From Sphingomonas sp. PAMC 26621 (GTDB taxonomy: Bacteria; Pseudomonadota; Alphaproteobacteria; Sphingomonadales; Sphingomonadaceae), in contig NZ_AIDW01000016.1 in NCBI RefSeq assembly GCF_000251145.1, positions 153,032-217,031 on the forward strand: 64,000 bases of DNA, read 5' to 3'. Numbering within the stretch: position 1 is the first letter of the stretch; every line of letters starts with the position of its first letter. Under the pieces are notes generated by a model. It was given only the letters and a program-made list of their open reading frames with translations, had not been told where the DNA came from and ran no database searches. Positions 26,959 to 36,332 of this stretch are shown here, one piece after another. A program made the translations under genes and the position numbers.

Positions 26959-28104
26959 ATGTACGACGATCATTACGGACTGACCGGTCGCCCTTTCCAG
27001 CTTACGCCGGACCCGCGTTTCTGGTTCGAGACCGCGACGCATCGCAAGGCGATGGCGTATCTCGGGTACGGCCTGTCGCAGGGCGAGGGGTTCATCGTCA
27101 TCACCGGGGACGTCGGCGCGGGAAAGACGACGCTGGTCGGGCATCTGATGGCAACGATCGATCCGGCGCGCCTGCATGTCATCAAGATCGTCTCGACGCA
27201 GATCGAAGCGGAAGACCTGCTGCGGATGGTCGCGGGCGGGCTTGAGCTCGACGCGGAGGGGCTGAGCAAGGCGCAGTTGCTCGTCGCGATCGAGCGCGGG
27301 CTGCATGCGATCGCGCGAACCGGTCGGCGCACGCTGCTGATCGTCGACGAGGCGCAGGCGTTGCCGGTCGGCAGCCTGGAAGAACTGCGGATGCTGTCCA
27401 ACTTCCAGACCGGCGGGCATGCGCTGGTGCAGATCTTCCTGCTCGGCCAGCCCGAATTCCGGACCCGGCTGCACGGGTCGGACCGACTCGAGCAACTGCG
27501 CCAGCGCGTGATCGCGGTGCATCATCTCGATCCGATGGAGCCAGAGGAAGTCGAACCCTATATCCAGCATCGCCTCGCGGTGGTCGGGTCGGCGGGGCGT
27601 CCCGACTTTACCCGGGAGGCCTTTGCCGCGCTCTACGCGGCGTCCGACGGCGTGCCGCGGCGCCTCAACCAGCTGGCGGGGCGTGTATTGCTGTTCGGCG
27701 CGCTCGAAGCGCTCGACACGATCGATCTCGAGGCGGTCGGAGCGGTGATCGCGGACATCGCGGGCGACATGCCAGGGAAAGCGACGGCACGCGAAACGCC
27801 GGCCGTTTCGAGGCGTCTCCCGGACCCGAAACCACTGCCGATCTTTCACGTTCCAGCGCCGAGCGAAGCGTTGCCGATCCGCTTCTCCGCCGCCCCGGTC
27901 GAGGGGGACGTTGCACAACCGGAACCATCTGCGCCGACCGCAGCCCCGCTTCCGGCCGATGCCGCGCTAGTCGCCCGGATCGAGTCGCTTGAGGCACGGA
28001 TCGAGGAACAGGATGTCGCGCTGCGCCGCGTCCTGACACTGCTGGTCGACTGGGCGGAGACCGCGCACGGTCCCATCAGCGCCATCCAGCACAACGGGAA
28101 GTGA
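26959..28104 (+). CDS. XrtA-associated AAA ATPase (ExeA/GspA-like)
   Basis: This ATPase has 381 residues. The N-terminal signature YGLTGRPFQLTPDPRFW is followed by Walker A GDVGAGKTT (about 50-58), Walker B LLIVDEAQ, and a sensor region SDGVPRRLNQLAGR. A Pro/Ala-rich tail with a short coiled coil (LVARIESLEARIEEQD) ends the protein. The family is constant in XrtA loci and probably acts at the inner membrane in assembly or export; the mechanism is not known. Confidence 0.9.
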   Translation: MYDDHYGLTGRPFQLTPDPRFWFETATHRKAMAYLGYGLSQGEGFIVITGDVGAGKTTLVGHLMATIDPARLHVIKIVSTQIEAEDLLRMVAGGLELDAEGLSKAQLLVAIERGLHAIARTGRRTLLIVDEAQALPVGSLEELRMLSNFQTGGHALVQIFLLGQPEFRTRLHGSDRLEQLRQRVIAVHHLDPMEPEEVEPYIQHRLAVVGSAGRPDFTREAFAALYAASDGVPRRLNQLAGRVLLFGALEALDTIDLEAVGAVIADIAGDMPGKATARETPAVSRRLPDPKPLPIFHVPAPSEALPIRFSAAPVEGDVAQPEPSAPTAAPLPADAALVARIESLEARIEEQDVALRRVLTLLVDWAETAHGPISAIQHNGK

Positions 28105-28109
28105 GCCGG

Positions 28110-28964
28110 ATGCGTCATGCCATGTCGGTCGATGTCGAGGACTGGTTCCAGGTCGGCGCGTTCGAGACCGTCATCGCCAAGGCCGATTGGGTGAGCCTGG
28201 CGCCGCGGGTAGAGCGCAACACCGACGCGGTGCTCGCGCTGTTCGCCGAAAGCGGGGTCAAGGCGACGTTCTTCACGCTCGGCTGGGTCGCCGCGCGCTA
28301 TCCCGCGGTGATCCGCCGGATCGTCGAACAGGGGCACGAGCTGGCGAGCCACGGCTGGGACCACGACCGCGTCTTCACGATGACACCCGATCAATTCCGT
28401 GCGGACATCGCGCGCGCGCGGGGCACGCTGGAGGATGCGGGCGGGGTGGCGATCACCGGCTATCGCGCGCCCAGCTTCTCGATCGATGCGCGGACCCCGT
28501 GGGCGCATGGCGTTCTAGCGGAGGAGGGCTACGCCTATTCGTCGAGCATCGCGCCGCTCAAGCACGACCATTATGGCTGGCCCGAAGCACCGCGCTACGC
28601 CTTCCGCCCGCTCGCCGGATCGCCGCTGGTCGAGGTGCCGGTGACGGTCGCAACCTTCGGCAACCGCCGCATGGCGACGGGGGGCGGATTCTTCCGGCTG
28701 TTCCCGGCCGCGCTGACCGACTTCGCGGTCCGGCAGGTCGATGCCGAGGCGCAACCGGCGGTCTTCTACTTTCATCCGTGGGAGATCGACCCCGGCCAGC
28801 CACGGGTCGGCAACGCGCCGTTCAAGTCGAAGCTGCGGCATTACAGCCGGCTCGGCGCGATGGCGGGAAAGCTGCGGGGGTTGATCGGACGGCATGACTG
28901 GGGCCGGATGGATGCGATCGTCGCCAGGCTCGGTCCCGTGCCGGTCGGGATGACCGCGGCGTGA
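28110..28964 (+). CDS. polysaccharide deacetylase, XrtA locus (DUF3473 C-terminus)
   Basis: This enzyme is predicted to remove N-acetyl groups from the polysaccharide. The metal site has the motif SVDVEDWFQ (Asp pair) and HELASHGWDH (His pair). The RAPSFSID motif follows, and FYFHPWEIDPGQPR marks the C-terminal DUF3473 region. It has 284 residues. The ATG at 28110 gives the usual MRxAMSVDVED start; a GTG at 28101 overlapping the previous stop is also in frame. The end overlaps the FemAB-like gene by 4 bases. Confidence 0.92.
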   Translation: MRHAMSVDVEDWFQVGAFETVIAKADWVSLAPRVERNTDAVLALFAESGVKATFFTLGWVAARYPAVIRRIVEQGHELASHGWDHDRVFTMTPDQFRADIARARGTLEDAGGVAITGYRAPSFSIDARTPWAHGVLAEEGYAYSSSIAPLKHDHYGWPEAPRYAFRPLAGSPLVEVPVTVATFGNRRMATGGGFFRLFPAALTDFAVRQVDAEAQPAVFYFHPWEIDPGQPRVGNAPFKSKLRHYSRLGAMAGKLRGLIGRHDWGRMDAIVARLGPVPVGMTAA

Positions 28965-30034
28965 CCTTGCCGTTGCTAGCGACGCCGGTTGCGATCCGCG
29001 TGGCGGATCTCCGCAACGCGCAGGATCATGCCAGCATCGACGCGTTCGTGGGGGCGCATCCGCAAGCGACGCCGTTCCATCTCCCCGCGTGGAGCATCGG
29101 CGTCGCGCAGGGCTGCGGCCAGACCAGCCACACGCTGATCGCCGAACGGGCCGACGGGACGCTGGCGGGGATCCTCCCGCTGACCGAGGTGCGCTCGCCG
29201 CTGTTCGGCAAGGCGCTGGTGTCGAACGGCTTTGCCGTCGGGGGCGGTATCCTGACGGAAGAGGACGCGGCGGTCGGCCCGCTGGCGGACGCTGCAATCG
29301 CGCTGGCGGCGCGGCTCGGATGCCCGACGCTCGAACTGCGCGGCGGCGCGGTTCCAGCCGGGGAATGGTCGGTCGACACGACAACGTATCTCGGGTTCGT
29401 GAAGCCGATCCCGCAGGGAGACACCGATCTGCTTGCAGCAATCCCGCGCAAGCAACGCGCCGAAGTCCGCAAGGCGCTGGACGGGGATCTGACGGTAGCG
29501 ATCGGTCGTGAGCCGGAGGACCGCCGTGCGCATTATGCGGTCTACGCCGAATCGGTGCGCAACCTCGGGACCCCGGTATTTCCCGCCAGGCTGTTCCGTT
29601 CGATCCTCGAACAATTCGGGGCGGACGCCGATATCCTGACGGTGCGGTCGGACGGGCTTGCGGTCGCTAGCGTGCTGAGCCTGTACTTCAATGGCACGGT
29701 CTATCCCTATTGGGGCGGCGGAACGCAGGCGGCACGCGTGCTCCGTGCGAACGACCTTATGTATCACGCGCTGATGGCGCATGCGCGCGCGCGCGGCTGC
29801 ACGCGGTTCGACTTCGGGCGGTCGAAAGCGGGGACGGGGCCTGCCGCCTTCAAGAAGAACTGGGGGTTCGAGGGGCTTGCGCTGACATATGCCAAGCACG
29901 CGGCCCCGGGGTGTGAACCGCGCGAGATCAATCCGCTCGACCCGCGCTACGCGCGCAAGGTCGAGATGTGGAAGAAGCTGCCATTGTGGCTCGCCAACAT
30001 CGTCGGACCGCAGATTTCGCGCGGGCTGGGGTGA
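28961..30034 (+). CDS. FemAB-like acyltransferase, XrtA locus
   Basis: This 357-residue protein has the GNAT/FemAB fold of the TIGR03019 group. Characteristic stretches are IPRKQRAEVRKAL, NDLMYHALMAHARARG and FDFGRSKAGTGPAAFKKNWGFE. Members probably transfer an aminoacyl or acyl group to the polysaccharide or an envelope acceptor; the donor is unknown. The GTG start overlaps the deacetylase stop (GTGA), and the stop shares one base with the glycosyltransferase ATG, so translation is coupled on both sides. Confidence 0.9.
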   Translation: MTLPLLATPVAIRVADLRNAQDHASIDAFVGAHPQATPFHLPAWSIGVAQGCGQTSHTLIAERADGTLAGILPLTEVRSPLFGKALVSNGFAVGGGILTEEDAAVGPLADAAIALAARLGCPTLELRGGAVPAGEWSVDTTTYLGFVKPIPQGDTDLLAAIPRKQRAEVRKALDGDLTVAIGREPEDRRAHYAVYAESVRNLGTPVFPARLFRSILEQFGADADILTVRSDGLAVASVLSLYFNGTVYPYWGGGTQAARVLRANDLMYHALMAHARARGCTRFDFGRSKAGTGPAAFKKNWGFEGLALTYAKHAAPGCEPREINPLDPRYARKVEMWKKLPLWLANIVGPQISRGLG

Positions 30035-31263
30035 TGGGGGATATCCTGTTTCTCGGGCACCGCTTGCCCTTTCCGCCCAATCGCGGCGACAAGATTCGCG
30101 GCTATCATGTCATGCAATATCTGTCGGCACGCGCGCGGGTTCATCTCGTCGCCTTCGCGGATGACCGGCGCGACCTCGATCCGTCCGCCAAGCCCGAGGC
30201 GATGGCCGGAAGCCGGTCGGTCGTTTGGCGCGGCAAGTCGCAGGCGCGCGCAGCGATCGAGGCGCTGTTGTCGGGCAAGCCGGTCTCGCAGACCGCGTTC
30301 GACGATGCCGCGATCCGCGCAGCGGTAACGGACGTGCTCGCGCGGCATCCGATCGACACGATCTACGTCTTCTCGAGCCAGATGGCGCAGTATCTCCCGC
30401 GAAACCCGCGACAGCGCGTCGTGATGGATTTCGTCGACATGGATTCGGCGAAATTCGATGCCTACGCCGACACCGCTCGCTGGCCGATGCGCTGGCTGAT
30501 GCGGCGGGAAGCACGATTGCTGTTGCGGCATGACGCCGCCGTCGCGCGCACGGCGGCAGCGAGCCTGTTCGTCAGTGAGGCCGAGGCTGCGCTATTCCGC
30601 ACAAAGACCGGCCTGCGACACGTCCACGCGATCGAGAACGGCATCGATACGCGCCTGTTCGATCCCGTCGCGTCGTTCGTTCCAGCCGATCTTCCGCCGC
30701 ACACGGTCGTATTCACCGGACAGATGGATTACCGCCCCAATATCGAAGCGGTGCTCTGGTTCGCGAAGGAGATCCTGCCGCTGATCCGCGCACGCCACCC
30801 CGACGCCGGCTTCAAGATCGTCGGCCGCGCGCCGACCGAGGCGGTGGTCGCATTGGCCGACCAGCCGGGCGTGACGGTGACGGGCGAGGTGCCCGACGTA
30901 CGCGGCTGGATCGCGGCAGCGGCGGTGATCGTCGCGCCGCTGAAGCTCGCGCGCGGGGTGCAGAACAAGGTGCTCGAGGCGATGGCGATGGCGCGTCCCG
31001 TCGTCGCCTCGGTCGCGGCGGCGGAGGGGATCGATCACGCGGGGGCGATCCGCGTCGGCGCGGATGGCCCGGCGATAGCGGCAGCGGTGATCGCCCTGCT
31101 CGACGATCGCAGCGCGGCGGACCGGCTTGGCCTCGCCGCGCGCGCGCAGGTCGAGGCGCGGTATAGCTGGGAGGCGCGGCTCGCGCCGCTCGACGCGTTG
31201 CTGGGGCTGGGGCTGGACCTGGGGCCAGGACTTGCGCCCGCAAAACGCCCCGTCGCCGCCTGA
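30034..31263 (+). CDS. glycosyltransferase, XrtA locus (TIGR03087 type)
   Basis: This is a GT-B fold glycosyltransferase of about 409 residues, predicted to add a sugar to the growing polysaccharide. It starts with ILFLGHRLPFPPNRGDK, the typical acceptor-side loop. The donor-side domain has FTGQMDYRPNIEAV and KIVGRAPT, and the group 1 signature region is LARGVQNKVLEAMAMARPVV. The ATG overlaps the previous stop by one base. Confidence 0.92.
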   Translation: MGDILFLGHRLPFPPNRGDKIRGYHVMQYLSARARVHLVAFADDRRDLDPSAKPEAMAGSRSVVWRGKSQARAAIEALLSGKPVSQTAFDDAAIRAAVTDVLARHPIDTIYVFSSQMAQYLPRNPRQRVVMDFVDMDSAKFDAYADTARWPMRWLMRREARLLLRHDAAVARTAAASLFVSEAEAALFRTKTGLRHVHAIENGIDTRLFDPVASFVPADLPPHTVVFTGQMDYRPNIEAVLWFAKEILPLIRARHPDAGFKIVGRAPTEAVVALADQPGVTVTGEVPDVRGWIAAAAVIVAPLKLARGVQNKVLEAMAMARPVVASVAAAEGIDHAGAIRVGADGPAIAAAVIALLDDRSAADRLGLAARAQVEARYSWEARLAPLDALLGLGLDLGPGLAPAKRPVAA

Positions 31264-31264
31264 C

Positions 31265-32809
31265 ATGGCGACTCCCTTCGTCGCTGCGGGGCAGACCCGG
31301 CGCGCGCGGTCGATGCCCGTCGGGGCATGGCAGCGACACGGCGGCATCCTTGGCGCGGTCGCGCTCGTGCTGGTCGCGATGTTCTGGTCCGACGTCGCCA
31401 CGCTTGCGCATATCTGGTGGACGAGCACGACCTTCGGCCATTGCCTGTTCATCGGGCCGGTGCTGGTCTGGCTGGTGTGGCAGCGCCGCGCGGAACTCGC
31501 GCAGATCCGCCCGGTCGCCTGGAGCCCGGGACTGGTGCTGGTCGCGCTCGACGGGTTCGGCTGGCTGCTGGGCGATGCGGGGAGCGTCGCGCTGGCGCGG
31601 CATTTTGGGCTCGTACTGATGCTCCAAGGCGCGGTGGTCACGCTACTCGGGCCCAACGTGGCACGCGCGCTGCTGTTTCCAGTCGGCTATGCGCTGTTCC
31701 TGGTGCCGTTCGGGGAGGGGCTCGAGGGGCCGCTCCAGACCGTCACAATCGCGCTGACGATGCCGCTGCTCCATCTGTTCGAGGTGCCGGCAACCGTGGA
31801 CGGCGTGCTGATCACCATCCCCAACGGCACGTTCGAGGTTGCCGAGGCCTGTTCGGGCGCGAAATTCGTCATCGCGATGTTCGCTTACGGCACGCTCGTC
31901 GCCAACGTCTGTTTCGTCTCGTGGCGGCGGCGCGCGGGGTTCCTGGTCGTGGCGCTGGTCGTCCCCGTGCTCGCCAACGGCGTGCGCGCGTTCGGGACGA
32001 TCTACGCCGCGTACCGGACGTCGGTCGCGCGGGCGACGGGGTTCGACCATATCGTCTATGGCTGGCTGTTCTTCGGGGTGGTGATGGCGGCGGTGCTTGC
32101 GCTGGGGTGGCGCTGGTTCGATCGTGCGCCCGATGCACCGATGGTCGATCCGACAGCTCTTCAACGTCCACCGCGCAGGCAGATCGATCTCGCGATTGCC
32201 GCCGCGCTGACGCTCGCAACAGCGGCTGCCTTTCCGGCCTGGGCGGCGGCGATCGCGGGGCGGGCGCAAGCGCTGCCGGATCGGATCGCGCTGCCGGCGG
32301 TGCCGGGCTGGCACCGTGTCCCATCGAGTACGCGCGCGCCCTGGTCTCCCAACTATCCCGGCGCTGACCATATCCTGCAGGGGCGGTATGCGGATGCCAG
32401 GGGCGAGTCCGTCGACCTTGCGATTGCGGTCTATGGCAGCCAGCGGGAGGGCAAGGAAATCGTCGGGTTCGGCGTGGGGCCGCTGCGCGAGGATGACGTC
32501 TGGATCCGTATCGAGGACCGGCCCGAACTCGCCGGTGGCGCGGTGATGCGGGTCCTCGCGCGGCGGGCAGTCGAACGCGAGATCGTGACATGGTACCGCG
32601 TTGGTGACACGGTGACTCATGCGGGTAATGTGGTGAAGATAGAGACGGTAAAGGCGCGGTTGTTCGGCGGGCCGCAGCGTGCGGTGGCGGTGCATCTGTC
32701 GGCCGAACGGATGCCTGGCGCAGACCCGCGCGCGGCGATGACCCGCTTCCTTTCGGCGCTCGGGCCGATCGACGTGCTCGCCGACCGTAGCGCGGGGATG
32801 ACGCGCTGA
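31265..32809 (+). CDS. xrtA: exosortase A with fused EpsI (DUF3485) domain
   Basis: This is the membrane transpeptidase-like enzyme that cuts PEP-CTERM sorting signals. About eight membrane segments hold the catalytic triad of the family: C196 in EACSGAKF, R241 in NGVRAFGTIYAAY and H262 in FDHIVYGWLFF. After about residue 300 another membrane segment and a periplasmic EpsI/DUF3485 domain follow, a fusion common in proteobacterial XrtA. At 514 residues it is complete. It is the diagnostic gene of the locus; no PEP-CTERM substrate gene is seen in the window. Confidence 0.95.
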   Translation: MATPFVAAGQTRRARSMPVGAWQRHGGILGAVALVLVAMFWSDVATLAHIWWTSTTFGHCLFIGPVLVWLVWQRRAELAQIRPVAWSPGLVLVALDGFGWLLGDAGSVALARHFGLVLMLQGAVVTLLGPNVARALLFPVGYALFLVPFGEGLEGPLQTVTIALTMPLLHLFEVPATVDGVLITIPNGTFEVAEACSGAKFVIAMFAYGTLVANVCFVSWRRRAGFLVVALVVPVLANGVRAFGTIYAAYRTSVARATGFDHIVYGWLFFGVVMAAVLALGWRWFDRAPDAPMVDPTALQRPPRRQIDLAIAAALTLATAAAFPAWAAAIAGRAQALPDRIALPAVPGWHRVPSSTRAPWSPNYPGADHILQGRYADARGESVDLAIAVYGSQREGKEIVGFGVGPLREDDVWIRIEDRPELAGGAVMRVLARRAVEREIVTWYRVGDTVTHAGNVVKIETVKARLFGGPQRAVAVHLSAERMPGADPRAAMTRFLSALGPIDVLADRSAGMTR

Positions 32810-34701
32810 TGTGCGGGATTGCCGGGCTTTATTATCCATCGACCCCCAAGCCGGTCGATCCTGCCCGCATCCGCGCGATGGCGGATGTCCAGGCGCATCG
32901 CGGACCGGACGGGTCGGGGGTGTGGACAGCGCCCGGGGTCGGGCTCGGGCATCGACGGTTGTCGATCATCGACGTCGCCGGATCGCCGCAACCGATGGCG
33001 AGCGCGGACGGCGCGCTCACAATCACCTATAACGGTGAGATCTATAATTTCGCTACGTTGCGCGCCGAACTGGAGACGCTCGGTGCCCGGTTCGTGACAG
33101 CGGGTGATACCGAGGTGCTGCTCCACGCATGGGAAGCCTGGGGCCCGGCGATGCTGCCAAGGCTGAACGGCATGTTTGCCTTCGCCCTTCACGATGCCCG
33201 CCGGCAATGCCTCTTTCTCGCGCGGGACCGGCTTGGCGTGAAGCCGCTGCATTATGTCACGCTCGCGGATGGTGCGCTGGCGTTTGCGTCTGAACTCAAG
33301 GGGTTGCTGGCGCATCCTCTGCTCCGGCGGCAACCCGACATTCGCGCGGTCGAGGATTATCTCGCCTTTGGCTACGTCCCCGACGATGCGTGCCTGGTCG
33401 CAGGCGTTCAGAAGCTCGCTGCCGGGCACGCGATGCTGGTCGAACGCGGGCGTCCCGTCCCGCTGCCGCAACGCTGGTGGGACGTCGACTTCTCGCGCCG
33501 CGCTAGCGGCTCCGCGCGCGATCTTGCGGCGGAGCTGCAAGGATTGCTGCGCGAGGCGGTGACGTCGCGGATGATCTCGGACGTTCCGTTGGGCGCGTTC
33601 CTGTCGGGCGGGGTCGACAGTTCGGCCGTGGTTGCTTTGATGTCCGAAGCGTCGCGGGGCGCGGTGCGGACGTGTACGATCGGGTTCGATGCGGCGGGGC
33701 TCGACGAGCGCCGCTACGCCACCACGATTTCGCAGCGCTTCGCCACGTCCCACCGGGAGCGCGTGGTTGCCGCGGACGATTTCGCGCTCATCGACACGCT
33801 GACCGAAGCGTTCGACGAACCGTTTGCCGATGCGTCCGCGCTGGCGACCTACCGGGTGTGCGAACTGGCGCGCGAGGATGTCACCGTCGCGCTGTCGGGC
33901 GATGGCGCGGACGAGGCGTTTGCCGGATATCGCCGCTACAAGTTCCAGGCGGCGGAGGAACGCGTGCGCGGGCTGCTCCCGCCGGACCTGCGGCAGAGCG
34001 TCTTCGGGACGCTGGGCCGCTATTACCCGAAGGCCGACTGGGCACCGCGCCCGTTGCGCGCGAAGACGACGCTGCTCGCGCTGGCCGAGGACGGCGCGGA
34101 GGCCTATGCACGCTCGGTCGGCGTCACGACGCCCGCCTTGCGCGCGGCGCTGTTCAGCGATGCCGCAAGACGCGCGCTGGACGGGTATCGCGCCGAGGAA
34201 CGCTACGTCCGCACGATGCGCGACGCCCCGGCGCGCGATGCGCTCGACCGGGCGCAATATGCCGACATTCAGCACTGGCTTCCGGGCGACATCCTGACGA
34301 AGGCGGATCGCACGAGCATGGCGGTCGGGCTCGAGGCGCGCGAGCCGCTGCTCGATCACCGGCTGGTCGAATTCGCCGCTACTTTGCCAGTGGGAATGCG
34401 GCTGCGCGGCGGGCAGGGGAAGTGGCTGATGAAGAAGGCGCTCGAGCGGTATCTGCCCAAGGACATCCTGTACCGGCCAAAAATGGGGTTCGTCACCCCG
34501 ATCAGCGCTTGGTTCCGCGGACCGTTGGCCGACGAGGCGGCGGGGCTGGCGCGCTCCCGCGTGCTGGGCGCGACCGGATGGTTCGACCCCAGGACGATCG
34601 CGCGGATCGCCGAGGATCACCGCGCCGGGACCGCCGAGCATGGGCGCACCTTGTGGCAATTGGTGATGCTCGAACGGTCGATGGCGCGGTTGTTCGGGTA
34701 G
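32809..34701 (+). CDS. asparagine-synthase-like amidotransferase 1, exosortase A system-associated
   Basis: This 630-residue two-domain enzyme has a class II glutamine amidotransferase domain with nucleophile Cys2 (MCGIAGLY) and an asparagine-synthase ATP-pyrophosphatase domain with LSGGVDSSAV (about 265-274). In XrtA loci (TIGR03108) it probably amidates a sugar acid or another component of the polysaccharide rather than making asparagine (inference). The ATG shares one base with the xrtA stop (TGATG). It is the last gene of the rightward arm, followed by a hairpin. Confidence 0.93.
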   Translation: MCGIAGLYYPSTPKPVDPARIRAMADVQAHRGPDGSGVWTAPGVGLGHRRLSIIDVAGSPQPMASADGALTITYNGEIYNFATLRAELETLGARFVTAGDTEVLLHAWEAWGPAMLPRLNGMFAFALHDARRQCLFLARDRLGVKPLHYVTLADGALAFASELKGLLAHPLLRRQPDIRAVEDYLAFGYVPDDACLVAGVQKLAAGHAMLVERGRPVPLPQRWWDVDFSRRASGSARDLAAELQGLLREAVTSRMISDVPLGAFLSGGVDSSAVVALMSEASRGAVRTCTIGFDAAGLDERRYATTISQRFATSHRERVVAADDFALIDTLTEAFDEPFADASALATYRVCELAREDVTVALSGDGADEAFAGYRRYKFQAAEERVRGLLPPDLRQSVFGTLGRYYPKADWAPRPLRAKTTLLALAEDGAEAYARSVGVTTPALRAALFSDAARRALDGYRAEERYVRTMRDAPARDALDRAQYADIQHWLPGDILTKADRTSMAVGLEAREPLLDHRLVEFAATLPVGMRLRGGQGKWLMKKALERYLPKDILYRPKMGFVTPISAWFRGPLADEAAGLARSRVLGATGWFDPRTIARIAEDHRAGTAEHGRTLWQLVMLERSMARLFG

Positions 34702-34729
34702 GCCAGGTCCGGGTCGATTGGTCTGGCCT
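34700..34729 (+). terminator. hairpin at the end of the XrtA operon
   Basis: AGGCCAG (34700-34706) and CTGGCCT (34723-34729) form a 7-bp stem around 16 bases, overlapping the amidotransferase stop codon. Only two T follow. It stands between convergent genes and may serve both, though weakly. Confidence 0.4.
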
Positions 34730-34748
34730 TCCTGGTGGACGGTAAACG

Positions 34749-35177
34749 TTACGCGAACACCGCAATCGCCGCATGCAACGTCAGTGCGACCAGCGCCAGC
34801 GAGGCACCGAGGAACAAGGCGAAACGGACCGACACCTTGTTGATGGTCGCCTGCCACACGCTGTGCGCAATCCGCAGCACGACATAGGCCCACGCGATCC
34901 ACGCGTTCATGCCATCGCCCGTGCCCGTCAGCGCGATGACCGTGCAGACCGCATAGAAGATCGTCGGCTGTTCCATCAGGTGATTGTGGTTGTGCGCGAT
35001 CCACTGGACCTTCGGCGGCAGCCGTCCGTCGGCGTCAGCCGCCTTGGCACCGACCAGCGTCCCGAGATCGATCCCGGACGCCTGCATCGCAGGCAAACGC
35101 GTCACCAGCATCCAGAGCAGCATCGCCAAGGTCCAGACGATCAGCGCAACCATCGGCTTCAGAATTTCACTGTGCAT
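34749..35177 (-). CDS. MAPEG-family membrane protein
   Basis: This 142-residue inner-membrane protein has four predicted membrane segments. The family-type stretch is AHNHNHLMEQPTIFYAVC around residue 62, followed by AYVVLRIAHSVWQATINKVSVRF. MAPEG relatives include glutathione S-transferases and related enzymes; bacterial members are mostly uncharacterised. The second of two adjacent ATGs (35175-35177) is 6 bases after GGGGGAG and is preferred; ATG 35180 is equally in frame. Confidence 0.82.
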   Translation of the reverse strand: MHSEILKPMVALIVWTLAMLLWMLVTRLPAMQASGIDLGTLVGAKAADADGRLPPKVQWIAHNHNHLMEQPTIFYAVCTVIALTGTGDGMNAWIAWAYVVLRIAHSVWQATINKVSVRFALFLGASLALVALTLHAAIAVFA

Positions 35178-35297
35178 CATTTGCTCCCCCGTCCCGACGC
35201 TGCCGCATCGGGTTCCAGAAAGCAACGGGGCGACGATCCGCGGCCGTTCGTCTCCCGTCCGCTATGTGGCCGGACGGTGCATCAACCCTGTCCCGCT

Positions 35298-36314
35298 CTA
35301 GCGCTTGCCGCTGCCCAGCACCTCACCGATCCAGCGATCGTACAGATCGGGCCAAAGCGATCCGCTGTCGCCCGTCGGCAACCTCGTGGCGAAGCCATGC
35401 CCCCCGCGCAGCAGGAAGTGCGCCTCGACCGGAATCCGCGCCGCACGTGCACCCGCAAACAGGTCCATCGCATTCATGAACGGCACGGTCGCGTCATCCT
35501 GCGCGTGGACGATGAACAGCGGCGGCGTCTCGCGCGTGATGTTGCGATCGCAGGCGTAGCGGCGTTCCATCGCGGGTTCGGGGTTGGGGCCGAGCAGGTT
35601 GGCGCGCGAACCGCCGTGGCTTCGGCCCGGATCCATGTTGGACACGGCGTACAACAGCCCGCCGAAGTCGGGTTTCGCCGATACCGCATCGACCGCGTCG
35701 AGCCGGCGATAGACCGGCGCGTCGTGCTGCGTCAGCAGCGAGGCCGCAAGATGCCCGCCCGCCGAAAAACCGAGCGCGCCGATCCGGCGCGGGTCGACCC
35801 GGAACCGCTCGGCATTCGCGCGGATCAGCCGCAGCGCGCGTTGCGCGTCCACCAATGGGGTGTTGGCGCGGTCGACCCAGCCTTCGCCGGGCAGGCGATA
35901 ATTGAGCACGAACCCGGTGATCCCCCGCGCCGCCAGTGCGAGCGCGACGTCGAGCCCTTCCTTGCGGATCGAGGTGAAGCTGTACCCGCCGCCGGGCATG
36001 ATGAGGACGGCACGGCCATCGGGGCGGCGCGGGCGGACGACACCGACGTCGGGGCGCACGACGCCGCGCATCCAGAGGTCGTGATAGTCGCCGGTGCGGC
36101 CGGTGATTTCGGGACGGAGGAGGGGTTCCGGAAGGCGCGCGCCGGGGGCGGCACCGGGCCAGAGCGCGAAATTCTCGCGTGGAGGCCAGCTCGGGGTCGA
36201 CGAAGGCGCAAGCGCTCCCGGAGGAAGCGCGCTTCCGTTCCCCTGGGCAGCGGCCGCGGCAGGGGCCGCGGCCGCACCAAGAGAGAGCGCCAGGATATTG
36301 CGACGATTATGCAT
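35298..36314 (-). CDS. exported alpha/beta hydrolase (acetyl-esterase-like)
   Basis: This 338-residue protein has a twin-arginine-like leader (MHNRRNILALSLGAAAAP). The hydrolase domain has the oxyanion motif MPGGGY, the nucleophile motif GFSAGGH and a late GGHGF histidine. It resembles the acetylxylan-esterase-like BD-FAE group. The natural substrate is not known; deacetylation of sugars is plausible. It ends 121 bases upstream of the MAPEG start on the same strand and starts 19 bases after the deoxyhypusine-synthase-like gene ends, so joint transcription is possible. Confidence 0.85.
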   Translation of the reverse strand: MHNRRNILALSLGAAAAPAAAAAQGNGSALPPGALAPSSTPSWPPRENFALWPGAAPGARLPEPLLRPEITGRTGDYHDLWMRGVVRPDVGVVRPRRPDGRAVLIMPGGGYSFTSIRKEGLDVALALAARGITGFVLNYRLPGEGWVDRANTPLVDAQRALRLIRANAERFRVDPRRIGALGFSAGGHLAASLLTQHDAPVYRRLDAVDAVSAKPDFGGLLYAVSNMDPGRSHGGSRANLLGPNPEPAMERRYACDRNITRETPPLFIVHAQDDATVPFMNAMDLFAGARAARIPVEAHFLLRGGHGFATRLPTGDSGSLWPDLYDRWIGEVLGSGKR

Positions 36315-36332
36315 TCCTGGCGCTTAGCGGGT

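Noticed and set aside
17560..34701. A biosynthetic gene cluster of the nonribosomal or polyketide type, suggested by the ligase and acyl carrier protein
   Set aside because: No condensation or ketosynthase domains; both genes belong to known XrtA-locus families.
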